Shown piece after piece: positions 60,600 through 64,000 of a stretch of 64,000 bases of DNA; position 1 is the stretch's first letter; each line of letters begins with the position of its first letter. The notes under the pieces were generated by a model that was not told the origin of the DNA, searched no databases, and saw nothing but the letters and a program-made list of their open reading frames with translations. This stretch comes from Bacteroidales bacterium (GTDB lineage Bacteria > Bacteroidota > Bacteroidia > Bacteroidales > UBA10428), in the NCBI GenBank assembly GCA_016930375.1, contig JAFGGU010000011.1, positions 1 through 64,000 on the forward strand, given 5' to 3'. Position numbers and translations under genes: made by a program.

Positions 60600-61739
60600 T
60601 TAATTATTTTCTGTGTTCCTTACATTAATCCTGACGATTTCGGATCTGGTTCCCAGCCTGATGGGAGCCCCCCACAATCCCAGGCCTGATGATACATAAG
60701 AGTGCGTATTGCCCGATCGCCTGTATCCGTATCCCTGCTCGTAGATTAAGGATACGAATTTATTAAAGGGGAAGATCTGTCCGTCATGGGTATGCCCCGA
60801 CAGGTGAAAATCAATCTGGTTATCAATGGATTCCTTAATACTCAGGGGCTGGTGATCAAGTACGATCTTCGGCAGATCCGATTGCATTCCGTCTAAAATG
60901 GCATGCAAAGGCTTACGGTTCTTATTTGTTAAATCATCCCGGCCGATGAGTACCAACCGGTTACCAACAGTTATCGCCGTGTCACGTAATACCTGAATGC
61001 CTGACCTTTTCATAAAATCCAGCGCCTGGTCGATCCCTGCATAGTAATCATGGTTCCCCGGCACCGCATATACGCCATAGGTGGCTTTCAGTTTGCGAAG
61101 CTCCTTATCCATTTCCTGGGTTAATACAGCCCGGTAGCTGTGATCAATAATATCACCGACCAGCAGGATGAGATCAGGTTTCTGTTCATTGATGAGCTCC
61201 ACCCATTTAACCAGCCTTCCTTTTCTGACAACGTTACCCAAATGAATATCGCTGGCTGCTATCAGGACAAGATCCCCGGACTGTCCTGAATTCTTTCCGG
61301 ATCCGAGATTCAAATGAACCACGCTGGGATTGGAAAAACGGGCAAATCCAATGAGCGACAGAGCAGTTAATGCTGCCAGCACCATACCAAAATAGATCAG
61401 CTTGGCTAATGCATAGTGGGTAACCACCCATTCCGGAAAAATATTGAAGTAATGATGGGCCAGTCGAAGCATATCCCCCAGCAAAGCGGCCGTCAGCATG
61501 AAAATGAAAAGGATCATAAAATAACCGCCGGCTTGCTCAAAAACCATTGTCAGCCATGCCGGCAATCTGTTTCCAAGAAAGATGGCCAGAAAAACAGAAA
61601 GGGAGGCAACCAGGAAAATAAAAGCATACATCATGTGAACCCAGAACCTGTCAGGGAGTGCTTGCCAGCCACGAATGAACAGGTAACTGTTCAGCGCGAT
61701 AAAAACGGAAAGAATGATGAGAAAACGAAAGAGATTCAT
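60600..61739 (-). CDS. Membrane-anchored calcineurin-like metallophosphoesterase
   Basis: The 379-residue product has four N-terminal membrane segments (about 1-140) followed by a YaeI/YkoQ-like phosphoesterase domain carrying the metal motifs ASDIHLGN, VGDIIDH, PGNHDYYAG, LDHQPL and LSGHTHDGQIFP. Such proteins are membrane-facing hydrolases, often acting on lipid phosphates; the substrate is not evident. An 8-bp tandem repeat lies directly upstream of the start. Confidence 0.9.
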   Translation of the reverse strand: MNLFRFLIILSVFIALNSYLFIRGWQALPDRFWVHMMYAFIFLVASLSVFLAIFLGNRLPAWLTMVFEQAGGYFMILFIFMLTAALLGDMLRLAHHYFNIFPEWVVTHYALAKLIYFGMVLAALTALSLIGFARFSNPSVVHLNLGSGKNSGQSGDLVLIAASDIHLGNVVRKGRLVKWVELINEQKPDLILLVGDIIDHSYRAVLTQEMDKELRKLKATYGVYAVPGNHDYYAGIDQALDFMKRSGIQVLRDTAITVGNRLVLIGRDDLTNKNRKPLHAILDGMQSDLPKIVLDHQPLSIKESIDNQIDFHLSGHTHDGQIFPFNKFVSLIYEQGYGYRRSGNTHSYVSSGLGLWGAPIRLGTRSEIVRINVRNTENN

Positions 61740-61744
61740 GGGAG

Positions 61745-61776
61745 GTGATTAGGTGATTAAGTGATTAGGTGATTAA
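61745..61776. repeat. Tandem 8-bp repeat GTGATTA(G/A), four copies
   Basis: GTGATTAG and GTGATTAA alternate through two 16-bp units in the 55-bp gap, ending just upstream of the metallophosphoesterase start at 61739. Confidence 0.85.
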
Positions 61777-61794
61777 GTAATGAAATAGTCATGA

Positions 61795-62454
61795 TTATTG
61801 CTTTTTCTCAGAAATGATGGGGGCTTTTCTGATATATTCGGCGTTTTCGAGACAATCAACCATGAATTTGGCTACTGCTTTTCTGCTGATGAATGATGTA
61901 TGCTTATCGCTTTTGGCTATGGCCAATCCCTTTACTTCATCCTTATCGGTCAACCCAACCGGGCGTACAATGGTCCAGTCGAGATCCGAGTCCTTCAACA
62001 CCTTTTCCTGACCGTCATGATCGGCATAAACATACTTCAGGCCTGTTAACCTGATCAATCCTTTCATGAGCAAAGGCATTCCTGCAAATGAATCTCCGGC
62101 TCCGGCTCCGGTTTGTACAATGATGCGCCGGATACCCATTTCATGCATCACCGTTACAGTATTTTGAATGCTGTCTGTCATCAGCGTCGGGGAATTTATG
62201 GGTTTTGCCCAGAGGCTCTCCGATTTCCGGGGATTGTTCAATGAACTTAAAACGGCATCACATCCTGCGGCAGCCTTTCTCACATCGTTAATGCTGACAG
62301 GAGTACCCTGTATCAGTTGGAGGTTGTCTGATTTTAGAATGATTTTCGAGGGATCCCGGACCAGCGCCCTGATAAGATATCCCTTTGACAGGGCATAATT
62401 CAAAACCTGCATGCCGGTTCTTCCGGTGGCACCCAATAATAATATAGTTTTCAT
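61795..62454 (-). CDS. NAD(P)-binding atypical SDR (NmrA/BLVRB-like)
   Basis: The 219-residue Rossmann protein starts with TILLLGATGRTGMQVLNYAL (GxTGxxG) and has CDAVLSSLNNP and GIRRIIVQTGAGAGDS, then WTIVRPVGLTDK. The canonical YxxxK pair is absent, as in atypical SDRs that bind NADPH for redox sensing or reduce small substrates. Stands alone between metallophosphoesterase and serine hydrolase genes. Confidence 0.85.
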   Translation of the reverse strand: MKTILLLGATGRTGMQVLNYALSKGYLIRALVRDPSKIILKSDNLQLIQGTPVSINDVRKAAAGCDAVLSSLNNPRKSESLWAKPINSPTLMTDSIQNTVTVMHEMGIRRIIVQTGAGAGDSFAGMPLLMKGLIRLTGLKYVYADHDGQEKVLKDSDLDWTIVRPVGLTDKDEVKGLAIAKSDKHTSFISRKAVAKFMVDCLENAEYIRKAPIISEKKQ

Positions 62455-62508
62455 TGTATTTTATATTCAGATAGTAACAACAAAGATAATGAAAGGTTGT
62501 TGCTGCTG

Positions 62509-64000
62509 CTATCTCTCCATTTCTCCGGCAATCACCGGCTGCGCCTCGCCAAATGCCATACTGGGTTGATACTCCACTGTTATTTTATTCCTGTTGAACT
62601 TACAGATGATTTTTTCCGAGTGGGGACTTTCAATATAGCGCAATATTAGTTCCAGTGTGTTGTCATCTATCCAACTGTAGCAACCTGCGATTTTTTCAGG
62701 CGGAAGTCCGACATTGTGGGCTTTTGCCCCTTTTAATAGATTGGGACCGGTTCTGGTTGTTTCCGCTTCGATCCATTTGCCCGTACCGAAACTTATTTTG
62801 TAATCCTTGCCTCCCTCCTTCAGGATGATATGGCATGTATCCCCCGTAAAATTGAAATTCAGGGTTTCCATCCCGGTGCCATTGGGCTTTAGCATAAAAG
62901 TTTTTCCTGATATCTCTGATATTAGAGGAGAATCAGCGCTTTTCTCAGGAAGAGGAAGGGCCAGGGATTTCAGTTTTTCCTGCAGGTTTTCTGTCATGGC
63001 GGAATTTATAGCCGGATTGATATCGCGTATAGCAGGCAGTAAGTATTTCCATACCAGGTTTATCTCATCCTGCATATCGGGTGTTTCTGCCTGGATGGCA
63101 ATCACTGCATCCTGATCGGGCATAACAATGATATACTGTCCATAGGCGCCGTCAGCCCTGAAGGCATTATAACGACAGCGCCAGAACTGATAACAATACC
63201 CCTGTGCCCATTCGCTGCTGTCCTTCACCGATTGTGGAGCACCCGGTGCATTGTCAATTTTGAAACTGGTGGCCTCTTCAATCCAGGTTGCAGGCAGGAT
63301 CTGCTTCCCGTTCCACATTCCTTTCTGCAGGAATAGTTGGCCGAATTTAGCCATATCTTCTGTCTTCACCCTCAGGCCCCATCCTCCCGTGTTGATACCA
63401 ACCGGATCCACTTCCCAGTCGATCCCCTCAATAGCCAGGGGTTCAAACAACCTGGGTGTTAAGTAGTCAATCACCTTTTCCCCGGTAACTTTTTGTACAA
63501 TGGCGGATAACATGTAAGTTGCCATGGAATTGTAAAGGAACTTGGTACCCGGGTCATTGACAATCGGAGTTGAGAGGAATGCCCTTACCCAGTTGCTGTC
63601 GCTTGTAACAATCCTTGAAGTGGGATCGGGATCCTGACCTGCCGACATCATGAGCAGGTCTTTAACCGTTAGATCAGCAAGGAATGGACTGACGGTATCG
63701 GGAAGATCTTCCGGAAAAAAAGAAATAACCTTGTCATTTACGGTAAGTAGTTTCTCGCTCACAGCAAAACCCACAGCCGTAGATGTAAAACTCTTGCTGG
63801 TAGAATAGAGCGTATGTTTAAGATCGGGCCCGTAAGGATTCCACCAACCCTCTGCAATTACTTTCCCGTGACGCAGGAACATAAAGCTATGGAATTCGTT
63901 CCGGCTTGCGGCTGCTGCTTCCAGAAAAGCAATTATGCCCTCTGAGGATACACCTTCAGCTTCAGGGATACTGCGCGGAAGGGAGGTTATTGGTTTAATT
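62509..64000 (-). CDS. Serine hydrolase, class C beta-lactamase-like (5' end beyond window)
   Basis: Only the C-terminal ~497 residues lie in the window. The frame runs open from Met at 63882 back to the right edge (..EFHSFMFLRHGKVIAEGWW), so this internal Met is not the start. The nucleophile motif is YSTSKSFTS (Ser-x-x-Lys); YNSMATYML supplies the YxS/N motif. A C-terminal lipocalin-like region follows. These enzymes include esterases and D-Ala peptidases as well as lactamases, so resistance should not be assumed. Confidence 0.88.
   Translation of the reverse strand, partial: IKPITSLPRSIPEAEGVSSEGIIAFLEAAAASRNEFHSFMFLRHGKVIAEGWWNPYGPDLKHTLYSTSKSFTSTAVGFAVSEKLLTVNDKVISFFPEDLPDTVSPFLADLTVKDLLMMSAGQDPDPTSRIVTSDSNWVRAFLSTPIVNDPGTKFLYNSMATYMLSAIVQKVTGEKVIDYLTPRLFEPLAIEGIDWEVDPVGINTGGWGLRVKTEDMAKFGQLFLQKGMWNGKQILPATWIEEATSFKIDNAPGAPQSVKDSSEWAQGYCYQFWRCRYNAFRADGAYGQYIIVMPDQDAVIAIQAETPDMQDEINLVWKYLLPAIRDINPAINSAMTENLQEKLKSLALPLPEKSADSPLISEISGKTFMLKPNGTGMETLNFNFTGDTCHIILKEGGKDYKISFGTGKWIEAETTRTGPNLLKGAKAHNVGLPPEKIAGCYSWIDDNTLELILRYIESPHSEKIICKFNRNKITVEYQPSMAFGEAQPVIAGEMER

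Noticed and set aside
62509..63882. Complete serine hydrolase starting at 63882
   Set aside because: The frame is open to the window edge with protein-like sequence upstream, so the start lies outside the window.

Overview
The window is a gene-dense stretch of a Bacteroidota chromosome, most likely from an anaerobic or microaerophilic Bacteroidales-type lineage. The evidence is the Bacteroidota -7 promoter motif TAnnTTTG upstream of several genes (best case rplU, which also has a TTTG -33 box), paralogous CarboxypepD-reg/plug/beta-barrel outer membrane proteins, a reg_prop/Y_Y_Y hybrid histidine kinase, GH97 and GH5 glycosidases, DUF1361, DUF2807 and DUF3795 proteins, and the tatC-lptB and dCMP deaminase-CtpA pairings. 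A B12-dependent class II ribonucleotide reductase and an Hcp with the Cys spacing of anaerobe-type enzymes suit a low-oxygen life. No prophage, IS, CRISPR array or integron was found. The accessory signal is mostly in regulatory and intergenic DNA.

Layout. 1-7.5 kb: tRNA-Leu(UAG), a secreted SMP-30-like propeller, the tatC-lptB-DUF362 operon, recQ, and a family 2 glycosyltransferase. 7.5-10.7 kb: bifunctional nuclease and hybrid kinase, transcribed with the glycosyltransferase. 10.8-16.5 kb: rplU (long basic tail)-rpmA, serS-lipoprotein-DMT transporter, S41 lipoprotein, ruvC. 16.5-20.6 kb: a leftward block of HIT, greA, two small envelope proteins, CtpA and dCMP deaminase. 20.7-25.5 kb: DUF2807 lipoprotein, cupin-hcp divergent from a Crp/Fnr regulator followed by YbjQ and tag. 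25.5-28.8 kb: lipA, nucleoside hydrolase, tRNA-Leu(CAA), DUF1361. 28.8-34.1 kb: nrdJ behind a structured leader of about 400 nt, then an EF-G-like GTPase. 34.2-41.7 kb: two tandem paralogous TonB-type barrels, each behind three 21-bp repeats, and a helix-hairpin-helix/barrel protein. 41.7-51.3 kb: GYD, GH97, a DUF1295 protein next to a FakA-FakB-like fusion, Dabb, a large secreted lipoprotein, a membrane protein, an excisionase-like HTH and a TIM-barrel isomerase. 51.3-64 kb: giant hybrid sensor, AI-2E transporter, GH5, DUF3795, a barrel protein, metallophosphoesterase, SDR-like protein and a serine hydrolase running off the right edge.

Most notable signals: (1) three 21-bp tandem repeats at nearly the same distance upstream of both TonB paralogues, spaced like LytTR sites; (2) a 16-bp palindrome centred about -40 of the hcp promoter and just upstream of the divergent Crp-family gene; (3) a hairpin-rich nrdJ leader; (4) several families of short REP-like intergenic hairpins; (5) a one-polypeptide fusion resembling fatty-acid kinase FakA plus its binding protein FakB. 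All function calls rest on reading motifs; no database search was run.
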